Below are positions 1-8,050 of a stretch of 64,000 bases of DNA, in pieces; positions within the stretch are counted from its first letter, which is position 1; the number at the start of each line of letters is the position of its first letter. The notes below the pieces were generated by a model. The model made no database searches. It saw only the letters and a list, made by a program, of their open reading frames with translations, and was not told the origin of the DNA. Source of the DNA: Aeromicrobium camelliae (lineage in GTDB: Bacteria > Actinomycetota > Actinomycetes > Propionibacteriales > Nocardioidaceae); the NCBI RefSeq assembly GCF_003850045.1, contig NZ_RQJX01000014.1:26387-90386 (forward strand), written 5' to 3'. Made by a program: the position numbers and the translations under genes.

Positions 1-762
1 GGGGTCGGCATGCCGGTCATCGTCATGTTCGACGTCCCCGTGCAGGACAAGGCGACGTTCGAACAGCACATGACCGTCACGTCCGACCCGGGAGTCGAGG
101 GCGCCTGGAACTGGCTCAACGATCGCACCGCGCACTGGCGCCCGAAGGACTACTGGCCCGCCGGCACGAAGGTGCGCGTGGATCTGCAGCTCAACAGCCT
201 GCCCGCGGGCAACGGCGTGTACGGCCAGCAGGACCAGGTGGTCGATTTCCAGGTCGGCTCATCGGTCGTCTCGACTGTCGACGTCAACGCCCACACGATG
301 ACCGTGCAGATCGATGGCCAGGTCGCGCGGACCATCCCCGTGTCCACCGGCGCGCCGCAATGGGCGAGTCGCGAGGGTACGAAGCTCGTCATGGAGAAGC
401 ACGCCTCCATCGACATGGACGCTGCGACGACCGGCGTGGACTCAGCAGATCCGAACTACTACAACCTCAAGGGCGTGAAGTGGGCGCTGCGCCTCACGAA
501 CTCCGGCGAGTTCGTCCACGCCGCGCCGTGGTCGGCCGGCTCCCACGGGCGCGCCAACGTCAGCCACGGCTGCGTCGGCATGAGCACGGAGAACGCGGCG
601 TGGCTGTACGAGAACTCCAAGCGCGGTGACGTCATCACGTTCGTCGGTAGTCCGCGGCCCCTCGAAGCGCAGAACGGCTGGACCGACTGGAATGTGGACT
701 GGGAGACCTGGAAGGCCGGATCGGCCCTCCAGGGCGCTCCTGAGGCCGCTCCGGGCGCGTAG
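1..762 (+). CDS. L,D-transpeptidase (YkuD), 5' end outside window
   Basis: This is the C-terminal part of a wall cross-linking enzyme that forms 3-3 peptide bridges in peptidoglycan outside the membrane. The frame is open from base 1, and the methionine at base 10 is probably internal, because the visible N-terminal segment looks like the end of an Ig-like domain that precedes YkuD in actinobacterial Ldt proteins. The YkuD domain carries the signature SHGCVGMS. Counting from the methionine at base 10, the catalytic cysteine is residue 188, its histidine partner is 186 and an upstream histidine is 170 (FVHAAPW). A tryptophan-rich tail follows, as in LdtMt2-type enzymes. The missing part should hold a signal or lipobox sequence and the first Ig-like domain. 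Confidence 0.93.
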   Translation, partial: GVGMPVIVMFDVPVQDKATFEQHMTVTSDPGVEGAWNWLNDRTAHWRPKDYWPAGTKVRVDLQLNSLPAGNGVYGQQDQVVDFQVGSSVVSTVDVNAHTMTVQIDGQVARTIPVSTGAPQWASREGTKLVMEKHASIDMDAATTGVDSADPNYYNLKGVKWALRLTNSGEFVHAAPWSAGSHGRANVSHGCVGMSTENAAWLYENSKRGDVITFVGSPRPLEAQNGWTDWNVDWETWKAGSALQGAPEAAPGA

Positions 763-820
763 CCGCGCCCTGCCTCACGCTCACGACGCCGGCCGACGAG
801 ACGGCACCACCGGGCGACGC

Positions 821-826
821 TAGACT
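821..826 (+). promoter_or_regulatory. -10 box (TAGACT) for the cmx leader
   Basis: TAGACT lies seven bases before a GTG at 834, the spacing expected of a leaderless transcript. No comparable -10 box lies just before the cmx ATG at 995, so transcription probably begins here and runs through a leader of about 160 bases. Confidence 0.5.
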
Positions 827-833
827 GCGTCGG

Positions 834-899
834 GTGTCGAGCCCTGAGTCAGACAGGTCAGGGGCTGTCGGTCACCCCGCCAGCCCCGTGAACCGCTAA
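834..899 (+). CDS. Possible 21-aa leader peptide upstream of the Cmx exporter
   Basis: A GTG-initiated frame of 21 codons ends at 899 and begins exactly where a leaderless transcript from TAGACT would start. Its second half contains an inverted repeat (GGGGCTG at 861-867 with CAGCCCC at 881-887). A second one follows directly after the stop (GCGCCC at 900-905 with GGGCGC at 917-922). A short translated leader with hairpins is the arrangement used by ribosome-stalling attenuators of chloramphenicol resistance genes. The peptide resembles nothing I recognise, so the function is inferred from position only. Confidence 0.35.
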   Translation: MSSPESDRSGAVGHPASPVNR

Positions 900-994
900 G
901 CGCCCAGCGTCCTCGCGGGCGCGCATCAAATCGTTTCCGGGCCTGCCGTGGTGACGAGGACCTCACGTTCTGATCTCTCGCCTCGGAGTACTCG

Positions 995-2152
995 ATGCCA
1001 TTCGTTCTCTACCTGCTTGCCCTGGCGGTCTTCGTCATGCTCGCGGGACTGCTCCCCGCCATCGCTGCCGATCTCGGCGTCACCGTCGCCACCGCGGGCT
1101 TGCTGACCTCCGCGTTCGCTGCGGGTATGGTCGTGGGCGCGCCGGTGATGGCCGCGTTCGCCCGCCGCTGGCCGCCTCGAAGAACGCTCCTCGTCTGTCT
1201 CGTCGCGTTCGCAGCCCTCCACGTGGTCGGAGCTGTCACGGATCGCTTCCCGGTCCTCCTGGCCGCCCGAGTGTTCAGCGCCGTGGCGAACGCGGGGTTC
1301 CTCGCTGTTGCGCTGAACACCGCGACGAGGCTCGTGCCTGAGCATCGCAAGGGACGCGCTCTGGCCGTACTGCTGTCCGGCACGACGATCGCTACCGTGG
1401 CGGGAGTCCCCGCCGGCGCGATGCTCGGCACGGCTGTGGGGTGGCGCGCGACGTTCTGGGCGATCGCACTGCTCTGCATTCCGGCTGCCGTCGGCGTTCT
1501 CCGAGGTGTCGACAGCAGACCCGTCAGGACCCGCGGGGGAGACGGCCGAGCGAGCCTTCGTGCTGAGCTCGCTCACCTGACGTCGCCACGACTCCTCCTC
1601 GCCATGGGGCTCGGCGCGCTGGTCAACGCGGGGACGTTCGCGGTCTTCACCTTCCTCGCTCCCGTGGTGACGGAGGTCGCCGCGCTGGCTGATGTCTGGG
1701 TGCCCGTCGCGCTCGTGATGTTCGGCGTCGGGTCGTTCGTGGGGGTCACCCTTGCCGGACGACTCTCGGACCAACGACCGTGCCTCGTGCTCGCCGGCGG
1801 CGCTCCTCTGTTGCTCGCCGGGTGGATTCTGCTGGCGCTCAGCGGCTCACATCCGGTTGCCCTGATGGTCATGATCCTGGTGCAGGGCGCGATGTCCTTC
1901 GGCGTCGGCAGCACGCTGATCACGCGGGTCCTGTACGCCGCATCGAATGCGCCGACGATGGCTGGCGCCTACGCAACGGCCTCCCTGAATGTCGGTGCCG
2001 TCGTCGGTCCTGTTCTCGGCGCGCTGGGTCTGGCGGCTGCTTCGAACGTGATGACACCGGTCTGGGTCGCCGTGGGGCTGACGACGGCGGCGCTCATCAT
2101 CATGCTCGCGGCGCGGGGTCAGCTGACGACCGTCCCTGTCACGGCGGCCTGA
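995..2152 (+). CDS. cmx: Cmx/CmrA-type chloramphenicol efflux MFS transporter, short first helix
   Basis: This is a 385-residue major facilitator of the DHA1 family with about twelve membrane helices. It closely resembles the Cmx/CmrA exporters that pump chloramphenicol out using the proton gradient. Recognisable Cmx-type stretches include GLLTSAFAAGMVVGAPVM, LSGTTIATVAGVPAGA and SFGVGSTLITRVLYAAS. The start at 995 has a good ribosome site, GGAG at 985-988. The first helix reads VFVMLAGLLPAIA, where Cmx proteins as I recall them read VFVM-GTSEFM-LAGLLPAIA, so six residues appear to be lost in frame between two ATG triplets. Whether the protein still transports is open. It may also be a general efflux pump, but the overall match makes the family call firm. 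Confidence 0.88.
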   Translation: MPFVLYLLALAVFVMLAGLLPAIAADLGVTVATAGLLTSAFAAGMVVGAPVMAAFARRWPPRRTLLVCLVAFAALHVVGAVTDRFPVLLAARVFSAVANAGFLAVALNTATRLVPEHRKGRALAVLLSGTTIATVAGVPAGAMLGTAVGWRATFWAIALLCIPAAVGVLRGVDSRPVRTRGGDGRASLRAELAHLTSPRLLLAMGLGALVNAGTFAVFTFLAPVVTEVAALADVWVPVALVMFGVGSFVGVTLAGRLSDQRPCLVLAGGAPLLLAGWILLALSGSHPVALMVMILVQGAMSFGVGSTLITRVLYAASNAPTMAGAYATASLNVGAVVGPVLGALGLAAASNVMTPVWVAVGLTTAALIIMLAARGQLTTVPVTAA

Positions 2153-2178
2153 GGGCTCACCGCGCGACGTACTGAGAA

Positions 2179-2220
2179 CGGCGAAGGGCCGCTCCCCGGT
2201 GGGGGAACGGCCCTTCGCCG
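2179..2220. terminator. Bidirectional hairpin terminator between cmx and qcrB
   Basis: A long inverted repeat pairs 2179-2197 with 2201-2220 around a three-base loop. It sits between two convergent genes and would serve both. There is no clear T-run, as is common in high-GC actinobacteria. Confidence 0.7.
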
Positions 2221-2232
2221 TGATGCCAGTGC

Positions 2233-3942
2233 TCAGTGCACCCGCGGGACACCGGTCTCGGACACGCCCTGGAAGTCCTCGCCGAGTTCGATCGGGTGCT
2301 CGTTCGAGCCCCGCAGATGCTCCTCGGCATGGGCCATGTCCTCAGCCGTGGGCTTGTCAACGGCACCGGAGCCGAAGTAGTAGAACCGGCGCATCCGGTG
2401 ACGCAGACGCTCGCGGCGCGAACGAGGCGCATCGACACCGTTCTCGTCGACGAGCTCGGGAGCCTCGATCGCCTTCGGACGCTCCTTGGCCGACGTGACG
2501 GCGTACTGCTTCTCGATCGGCAGTGCCGCGTGGCGCTCGGAGTAGCCACCGTCGGGGGAGCGGTCGATGACGCCGGTCTCGTAGCCGTGGGTCAGCACCT
2601 CGTTGTCCTTGCGCTGCAGGCTGATGCAGATGCGGCGCGTCACGATGAACGCGATGACCGGCCCGACGAAGATGCCCACGCGCAGGAACCACGTGATGGC
2701 GTTGAGGTCCAGTCCGAACTTGAGCGCGATGACGTCGTTGCCGCCACCGATCCAGAGCAGACCGAACCACGTCATGCCGGCGACACCGAGGCCGGTGCGC
2801 GTCGGGTTGTTGCGCGGACGCTCCAGCAGGTGGTGCTCACGCTCGTCGCGGGTGATGGCGCGCTCGATGAACGGCCAGACGCCGAGGGCGACGAACAGCA
2901 GGCCGAGGAAGCCGAGGCCCGGGATGAAGACGCTCATCGCCCACGTGCTGCCGAACCACGACCACTCGAGCGGCGGGAAGATCCGCAGCGCGCCCTCCGC
3001 GAAGCCCATGTACCAGTCGGGCTGCGAGCCCGCGGTCACCTCGGCCGGGTTGTACGGACCGTAGATCCACACCGCGTTGACGGTGAACAGCGCGGCCATC
3101 GAGGCGATGACGCCGAAGACGATGAAGAAGAAGCCACCGGCCTTGGCGATGTAGACCGGCAGGGCCGGGTAGCCGACGACGTTCTCGTTCGTGCGTCCGG
3201 GGCCGGGGAACTGCGTGTGCTTGTGGTAGACGAGCAGCAGCATGTGCGCGGCGATGAGGCCGAGCAGCAGGGCCGGGATCAGCAGGATGTGGACCATGTA
3301 CAGGCGACCGATGATCTGGTCGCCGGGGAACTCGCCGCCGAAGAGGAAGAACGAGACGTGAGTGCCGATGAGCGGGATCGACTTGATCATGCCGTCGGCG
3401 ATCCGCAGGCCCGTGCCCGACAGGAGGTCGTCGGGGAGCGAGTAGCCGCTGAAGCCGCCGAGGATGCCGAGCATCAGCAGACCGAGGCCGATGAGCCAGT
3501 TGAGCTCGCGCGGCTTGCGGTACGCGCCCGTGAAGAAGACGCGCAGCATGTGCACGAACATCGCGGCGATGAACAGGTGCGCCGCCCAGTGGTGCATCTG
3601 ACGCAGGAGCAGGCCGCCGCGGATGTCGAAGCTGATATCGAGCGAGGAGGCGTAGGCGACCGACATCTCGACGCCGTTCAGCGGACGGTACGAACCGGTG
3701 TACGTGGTCTCGGCCATGCTCGGGTCGAACCAGAGCGTGAGGAACACGCCCGTGATGAGCAGGACGACGAAGCTCCACAAGGCGACCTCGCCGAGCATGA
3801 ACGACCAGTGCTCGGGGAAGACCTTGCGCAGGTTCTTCTTGGCGGGTCCGGCGAGGCCGAGGCGCTCGTCGAGCCAGCCGACGGGGCCGGCCAGCTTCTT
3901 GCCGGTCGCCGTCCGTTCGACGGGGGTATAGGTCTGGCTCAT
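2233..3942 (-). CDS. qcrB: Cytochrome bc1 complex cytochrome b subunit
   Basis: QcrB is the membrane core of the menaquinol:cytochrome c reductase. It oxidises menaquinol at the Qo site and passes electrons through two b hemes. The 569-residue protein has the usual helices and paired heme histidines (HHWAAH near 117-122 and H131 on one side, H218 and H233 on the other). The Qo motif is PDWY at 308-311 in place of the classical PEWY. The C-terminal 130 residues are a soluble extension typical of actinobacterial QcrB. It overlaps the qcrA stop by four bases (ATGA). Residue 315 is alanine at the position I align with Thr313 of Mycobacterium tuberculosis QcrB, a residue known for inhibitor resistance. 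Confidence 0.97.
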   Translation of the reverse strand: MSQTYTPVERTATGKKLAGPVGWLDERLGLAGPAKKNLRKVFPEHWSFMLGEVALWSFVVLLITGVFLTLWFDPSMAETTYTGSYRPLNGVEMSVAYASSLDISFDIRGGLLLRQMHHWAAHLFIAAMFVHMLRVFFTGAYRKPRELNWLIGLGLLMLGILGGFSGYSLPDDLLSGTGLRIADGMIKSIPLIGTHVSFFLFGGEFPGDQIIGRLYMVHILLIPALLLGLIAAHMLLLVYHKHTQFPGPGRTNENVVGYPALPVYIAKAGGFFFIVFGVIASMAALFTVNAVWIYGPYNPAEVTAGSQPDWYMGFAEGALRIFPPLEWSWFGSTWAMSVFIPGLGFLGLLFVALGVWPFIERAITRDEREHHLLERPRNNPTRTGLGVAGMTWFGLLWIGGGNDVIALKFGLDLNAITWFLRVGIFVGPVIAFIVTRRICISLQRKDNEVLTHGYETGVIDRSPDGGYSERHAALPIEKQYAVTSAKERPKAIEAPELVDENGVDAPRSRRERLRHRMRRFYYFGSGAVDKPTAEDMAHAEEHLRGSNEHPIELGEDFQGVSETGVPRVH

Positions 3943-5018
3943 GCCATCTCCTCGTCAAGCTTCTTCTGATCGCGGTCGAGGAAGGAGTAGGAGGGACCGA
4001 CGATCTCGGGGAAGTCGCTCACGGCGACCAGGTAGCCCTCTTCGTCGACTGCGAGCGGCAGCTGCGGCAGCGGACGGTAAGCGGGGCCGAAGATGACCTT
4101 GCCGTTGTCGGCGAGATCGAACGTGGACTGGTGGCAGGGGCACAGCAGGTGGTGCGTCTGCTGCTCCCAGAGGCTGATCGGGCAGCCGACATGCGTGCAG
4201 ATCTTGGAGTAGCACAGGATGCCGTCGACACCCCAGTTCTCGCGACCCTCAGCAGGCGTGATGTCCTCGGGGCGCATGCGCACCAGGATGACCGCGGCCT
4301 TGGCCTTGGCGTTGAGCACATCGTGGCCGTGCATGACCGCGTGGCCCTCGTCGTCGGTCTCGAAGAAGATCGCCGGCTGGCCGTTGACCAGCTGGCCGAC
4401 CTCGACGTCCGACGGCCGGATCGGCTGCCCCGAGACGTCGTTGACCACGCGCATGCCCGGCTTCCAGACCGTGTGCATGAGCTTGTCGCCGGGCAGCGGT
4501 CCGAGGTCGCGCAGCATGACGATGGCCGGCAGGCCCATCGCGCCGAGCGCGCCGAGAAGGCTGTTGCGGATCAGCGGACGACGGCCGATCCCGGACTCCT
4601 CGATGCCGGCGTTGATGTCGGCCATGACCGCGCTGCGATCCTCCTCGGAGGAGCGGGCGGGGTGGCGCATCTCGATGATCTCGTGGTCGCCCATGAGCTT
4701 CTTGGCCCACTGGATGATGCCGGTGCCGATCAGCAGCAGGGCGCCACCGAGGGTGAGGCCCAGGGTGAAGTTCATCGCCGACCAGCCGCCGGTGCCGGCG
4801 CCGTTGACGAAGATCAGCGCGTCCTGGTCGATCGTGAAGTAGGCGACGCAGAACCCGAGGAGCAGCAGCGTCGCGACGCCGAACATCGTGGCGATCTGAC
4901 GCTCCGTGCGCTTCTCCTGCGCCGGATCGACGTCCTGCGGGCGGTACTGGTGCTCCGGGAGGCCCGGATCGGCGATCGGATCGCCGGCGGGGGTGGTCTT
5001 CTCGAGTTCCTGCGTCAT
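3939..5018 (-). CDS. qcrA: Cytochrome bc1 complex Rieske iron-sulfur subunit
   Basis: QcrA carries the 2Fe-2S cluster that takes electrons from menaquinol to the cytochrome c subunit. Three membrane helices lie near residues 46-62, 82-103 and 152-169, as in other actinobacteria (most bacteria have one). The Rieske boxes are CTHVGC (Cys274 and His276 as ligands) and CPCH (Cys293 and His296), with Cys279 and Cys295 placed for the usual disulfide. The 359-residue length fits the family. Four-base overlaps with qcrC upstream and qcrB downstream indicate translational coupling in one operon. Confidence 0.97.
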   Translation of the reverse strand: MTQELEKTTPAGDPIADPGLPEHQYRPQDVDPAQEKRTERQIATMFGVATLLLLGFCVAYFTIDQDALIFVNGAGTGGWSAMNFTLGLTLGGALLLIGTGIIQWAKKLMGDHEIIEMRHPARSSEEDRSAVMADINAGIEESGIGRRPLIRNSLLGALGAMGLPAIVMLRDLGPLPGDKLMHTVWKPGMRVVNDVSGQPIRPSDVEVGQLVNGQPAIFFETDDEGHAVMHGHDVLNAKAKAAVILVRMRPEDITPAEGRENWGVDGILCYSKICTHVGCPISLWEQQTHHLLCPCHQSTFDLADNGKVIFGPAYRPLPQLPLAVDEEGYLVAVSDFPEIVGPSYSFLDRDQKKLDEEMA

Positions 5019-5866
5019 CGCTTCTTCGTCCTCGTTCCGTGCCAGCCGATCCAGATTGCGAATCCGACGAGCGAGCCGAGCGCCACGACCCAGACCCAGA
5101 CGCCGTCGACGACGGGACCGAGGCTGCCGCCGTTGACGCCTCCGTAGCTGGGCTGCTCGGAGATCGTCTTGATGTAGGCGATCACCTTGAGCTTCTCCTC
5201 GGGCGTGATCACGTCATCGGAGAACACGGGCATCTGCTGGGGGCCGGTCTGCATGGCCTCGTAGATGTGCTTGGCCTCGACGCCGTCCAGGGACGGGGCG
5301 TAGCGGCCGTTCGGGAGTGCACCACCGGCACCGACGGAGTTGTGGCACGCCGTGCAGTTGGTGCGGAAGAACTCGCCGCCCTCGGCGAGGCCCTCTTCGT
5401 CCACGCTCTCCCAGTCGAGGTAACGCTCCTCGGGGATCTGCGGACCGGGCGCGAGCGAGGCGATGTACGCGGCGAGCTGAGCGGTCTCCTCGTCCGTGTA
5501 CTCGTCGGCCTTGCGCGGCGCCTGCGGCGCGGTCTGCGCCATCGGCATGCGGCCGGTGCCGACCTGGAAGTCGACGGCGGCGGCGCCCACACCGATCAGC
5601 GGGGGACCGTAGTTACCGGGTTCGCCGTCGGCGCCCTCGGTGTTGATGCCCTGAGCGTTGACGCCGTGGCAGCTCGCGCAGCCCACGAGGAAGAGCTGGC
5701 GGCCCGCCTCGATGTCGCTCGTCGACGCCGACTCTTCAGCCGTGGCCGCCTTGGGCGCCACCGCGGCGTACAGGCCACCCGTGATGAGCAGCCCCACCGC
5801 GAGAACTAACAGTCCGGCCAGGGGGTGCCGGCGTCTGGTCGACAATGTGCGCACCGAGAACCTCAT
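5015..5866 (-). CDS. qcrC: Cytochrome bc1 complex diheme cytochrome c subunit
   Basis: QcrC is the membrane-anchored diheme cytochrome c that replaces soluble cytochrome c in actinobacteria. It passes electrons directly to the aa3 oxidase in a supercomplex. The 283-residue protein has an N-terminal helix near 17-37, two heme motifs (CASCH at 63-67 and CTACH in the second domain), and a C-terminal anchor helix followed by a basic tail. It lies 61 bases downstream of ctaE and overlaps qcrA by four bases. Confidence 0.97.
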   Translation of the reverse strand: MRFSVRTLSTRRRHPLAGLLVLAVGLLITGGLYAAVAPKAATAEESASTSDIEAGRQLFLVGCASCHGVNAQGINTEGADGEPGNYGPPLIGVGAAAVDFQVGTGRMPMAQTAPQAPRKADEYTDEETAQLAAYIASLAPGPQIPEERYLDWESVDEEGLAEGGEFFRTNCTACHNSVGAGGALPNGRYAPSLDGVEAKHIYEAMQTGPQQMPVFSDDVITPEEKLKVIAYIKTISEQPSYGGVNGGSLGPVVDGVWVWVVALGSLVGFAIWIGWHGTRTKKR

Positions 5867-5916
5867 TCCGTGATTTCTTCAGCGTATCCCTGGACACCCA
5901 GGTCGAAAATTGTGAG

Positions 5917-5931
5917 GTGAGCCTTGCTCAC
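5917..5931 (-). other. Small hairpin between ctaE and qcrC
   Basis: GTGAGC-CTT-GCTCAC forms a six-base stem with a three-base loop over the ctaE stop codon. On the minus-strand transcript a short U-rich stretch follows a few bases later. It could be a partial terminator or an RNA processing site that sets oxidase and reductase levels apart. No ribosome-independent evidence is available. Confidence 0.3.
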
Positions 5932-6566
5932 TGGATCAGGTAGATGGCCGCGAAGAGCGCCACCCAGACCACGTCGACGAAGTGCCAGTAGTAGGACACG
6001 ACGACCGCCGAGATGGCCTGTTCGTGGGTGAACTTGCGCGCCACGTAGGTGCGGCCGATGACGAGCAGGAAGGCGATGAGACCACCGATGACGTGGATGC
6101 CGTGGAAGCCGGTGGCGAGGTAGAAGAGGCTGCCGTACGCGGAGCTCTGGATCGTGAGGCCGTGGTGGACCAGCTCGGCGTACTCGAACGCCTGGCCGCC
6201 GATGAAGATGGCGCCCATGATGTAGCTGAGGATGAACCACTCGCGCATGCCCCACTGCGCGACGTTGAGCAGCGAGCCGACCCGGCCCGCGCGGCCGCGC
6301 ACCGCGGCGAAGACGCCGAACTGGCACGTGAACGAGGACAGCACCAGGATCGTCGTGTTCGCGGTGGCGAACGGGAGGTTCAGCAGCTCGGTCTCCTGCG
6401 CCCACAGATCCGGGGCGACGCTGCGCACCGTGAAGTAGGCAGCGAAGAGGGCTGCGAAGAACATCAGCTCGCTCGAGAGCCAGACGATCGTTCCGACCGT
6501 CACATACGACGGCCGTCCTTCGACGCCGTGGAGCCGGGACGCGGGAATCGCTGAAGTAGTCGCCAC
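5928..6566 (-). CDS. ctaE: Cytochrome c oxidase subunit III
   Basis: Subunit III of the aa3-type oxidase, a 212-residue integral membrane protein that supports the catalytic core. The family pattern is visible in [17 protein letters not shown] near the N-terminus and in HGIHVIGG and [10 protein letters not shown] near the C-terminus. I set the start at the GTG at 6566, because a CATAAT box lies six bases before it (leaderless) and the product [11 protein letters not shown] has the right length. A longer upstream frame is open but not coding in character. Gene order ctaE-qcrC-qcrA-qcrB is the standard actinobacterial supercomplex operon. Confidence 0.95.
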   Translation of the reverse strand: MATTSAIPASRLHGVEGRPSYVTVGTIVWLSSELMFFAALFAAYFTVRSVAPDLWAQETELLNLPFATANTTILVLSSFTCQFGVFAAVRGRAGRVGSLLNVAQWGMREWFILSYIMGAIFIGGQAFEYAELVHHGLTIQSSAYGSLFYLATGFHGIHVIGGLIAFLLVIGRTYVARKFTHEQAISAVVVSYYWHFVDVVWVALFAAIYLIQ

Positions 6567-6572
6567 GCCTTC

Positions 6573-6584
6573 ATTATGTACGAT
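6573..6584. promoter_or_regulatory. Back-to-back divergent -10 boxes (ctaE / receiver gene)
   Basis: CATAAT on the minus strand (6573-6578) and TACGAT on the plus strand (6579-6584) touch without a gap. Each is six bases from a GTG start, at 6566 and 6591. Two polymerases cannot open both at once, so the operons should compete. Confidence 0.6.
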
Positions 6585-6590
6585 TCGGTT

Positions 6591-6998
6591 GTGACCGATG
6601 ACCACACCCTGCGTGTCCTCTTGTACAGCGACGATCGCGAGGTTCGCACCGCAGTGAAATCGGCGATCGGAGAGCGTCCGCACCCCGATCTGCCGCGCGT
6701 GGAGTTCGTCGAGGTCGCCACCGAGCCGGTCGTCATCCAGCGGCTCGACGAGGGTGACATCGACGTCGTGATCCTCGACGGCGAGGCGGTGCCGGCCGGC
6801 GGCATGGGCATCGCGCGCCAGATCAAGGACGAGATCTTCCACGCGCCTCCCGTCATCGTGCTCACCGCCCGCGAGCAGGATGCCTGGCTCGCCACCTGGT
6901 CCCGAGCGGAAGCGGCCGTCCCGCATCCGATCGACCCCTTCCGGCTCGCCGAGAGTTTCCTCGAGGTGGCCCGGACGCGCCTGGCCGCACGCCGATGA
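6591..6998 (+). CDS. Stand-alone receiver-like protein (atypical response regulator)
   Basis: The 135-residue protein folds like a two-component receiver domain with no output domain. Visible receiver features are the acidic pair in LLYSDD, the phospho-acceptor position in VVILDGEA and the threonine in VLTARE. The usual lysine before proline near the end is not present: the sequence reads PHPIDPF. Phosphorylation may therefore be absent or signal differently. I chose the GTG at 6591 over the ATG at 6576, because a TACGAT box is six bases upstream of the former and would exclude the latter from the transcript. The stop overlaps the trpD start by four bases, so the two are co-translated. Its role beside trpD and opposite the oxidase operon is unknown. 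Confidence 0.75.
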   Translation: MTDDHTLRVLLYSDDREVRTAVKSAIGERPHPDLPRVEFVEVATEPVVIQRLDEGDIDVVILDGEAVPAGGMGIARQIKDEIFHAPPVIVLTAREQDAWLATWSRAEAAVPHPIDPFRLAESFLEVARTRLAARR

Positions 6999-8035
6999 GC
7001 CACACCTGGCCGCAGCTGCTGTCGACGCTCGTCGCCGGCGGCGACCTCGACCATGCCCAGGCGCAGTGGGCGATGGAGCAGATCCTCTCCGGGGACGCGA
7101 CGGCCGCGCAGATCGCCGGTTTCTCCATCGGGCTGCGGGCCAAGGGCGAGACCCTCGATGAACTCCAAGGGCTCGTCGACGCCATGTACGCCAAGGCCAC
7201 CACGCTCGACCTCGATGACCGCGTCGTCGACATCGTCGGCACCGGCGGCGACATGGCCAAGACCGTCAACATCTCCTCGATGTCGGCCGTGACGATCGCC
7301 GGTGCGGGGATCGGCGTCGTCAAACACGGGAACCGGGCATCGTCGAGCCAGACCGGCACGGCCGACGTGTTCGAGCGGCTCGGCGTGCGGCTCGACGTCC
7401 CGGCCGAGCGGATCCTCGACGTCTACGCCGAAGCGTCGATCACCCTGTGTTTCGCGCCGGTGTTCCATCCGTCGTTGCGGTACGCCGGCCCGGTCCGTCG
7501 CGAACTCGGCGTCCCGACGGTGTTCAACTTCCTGGGACCGCTGACCAACCCGGTACGGCCGGCCGCGATGGCGATCGGGTGCGCCGACCCCCGGATGGCC
7601 CCGCTGATGGCAGGAGTACTGGCCCGGCGCGGCGCGGAGGCGTTCGTGTTCCGCGGCGACGACGGCCTCGACGAGATCACGGTCTCTGACACGACCCAGG
7701 TGTGGCTGCCCGACGCCGACGGCGAGATCCGGGCCGAGACCTTCGATCCGCGCGACGTGGGCATCGCCCTGGCCGCGCCGGACGCCCTGCGCGGCGGCGA
7801 CCCCGAGTACAACGCCGACGTCTTCCGCCGGGTCATGTCCGGTGAGAAGTCCCCGGTCCGCGACGCGGTGCTGCTGAACGCGGGGGCGGGCATCGCCGCG
7901 CACGAGGCCGGTGCCGGCAGCTTCACCGAGCGGATCGCGCGCGGTGTGGAGCGTGCGGCCGAGTCGATCGACTCCGGCGCTGCGCAAGCGGTCCTGGACC
8001 GCTGGAGCGGCGTGACCCAGCGCCTCGTGGGGTGA
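6995..8035 (+). CDS. trpD: Anthranilate phosphoribosyltransferase
   Basis: TrpD transfers the phosphoribosyl group of PRPP to anthranilate, the second step from chorismate to tryptophan. The 346-residue protein shows the PRPP loop GTGGD at 82-86, the KHGNR anthranilate site at 110-114 and the expected N-terminal helical domain. It is coupled to the receiver gene by an ATGA overlap and is not next to other trp genes, which matches the isolated trpD of mycobacteria beside ctaE. Confidence 0.96.
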   Translation: MSHTWPQLLSTLVAGGDLDHAQAQWAMEQILSGDATAAQIAGFSIGLRAKGETLDELQGLVDAMYAKATTLDLDDRVVDIVGTGGDMAKTVNISSMSAVTIAGAGIGVVKHGNRASSSQTGTADVFERLGVRLDVPAERILDVYAEASITLCFAPVFHPSLRYAGPVRRELGVPTVFNFLGPLTNPVRPAAMAIGCADPRMAPLMAGVLARRGAEAFVFRGDDGLDEITVSDTTQVWLPDADGEIRAETFDPRDVGIALAAPDALRGGDPEYNADVFRRVMSGEKSPVRDAVLLNAGAGIAAHEAGAGSFTERIARGVERAAESIDSGAAQAVLDRWSGVTQRLVG

Positions 8036-8050
8036 GCTGAGCCCGTCCGG

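Noticed and set aside
2236..3969. Long plus-strand open frame of 577 codons opposite qcrB
   Set aside because: It is the antisense of a certain gene. High GC at third positions keeps the opposite frame open, and the product is a low-complexity Arg/Asp/Glu/Val string with no domain.
6567..6926. N-terminal extension of ctaE up to 6926
   Set aside because: It lies opposite the receiver gene, has no membrane or oxidase character, and a leaderless promoter gives a family-length product from 6566.
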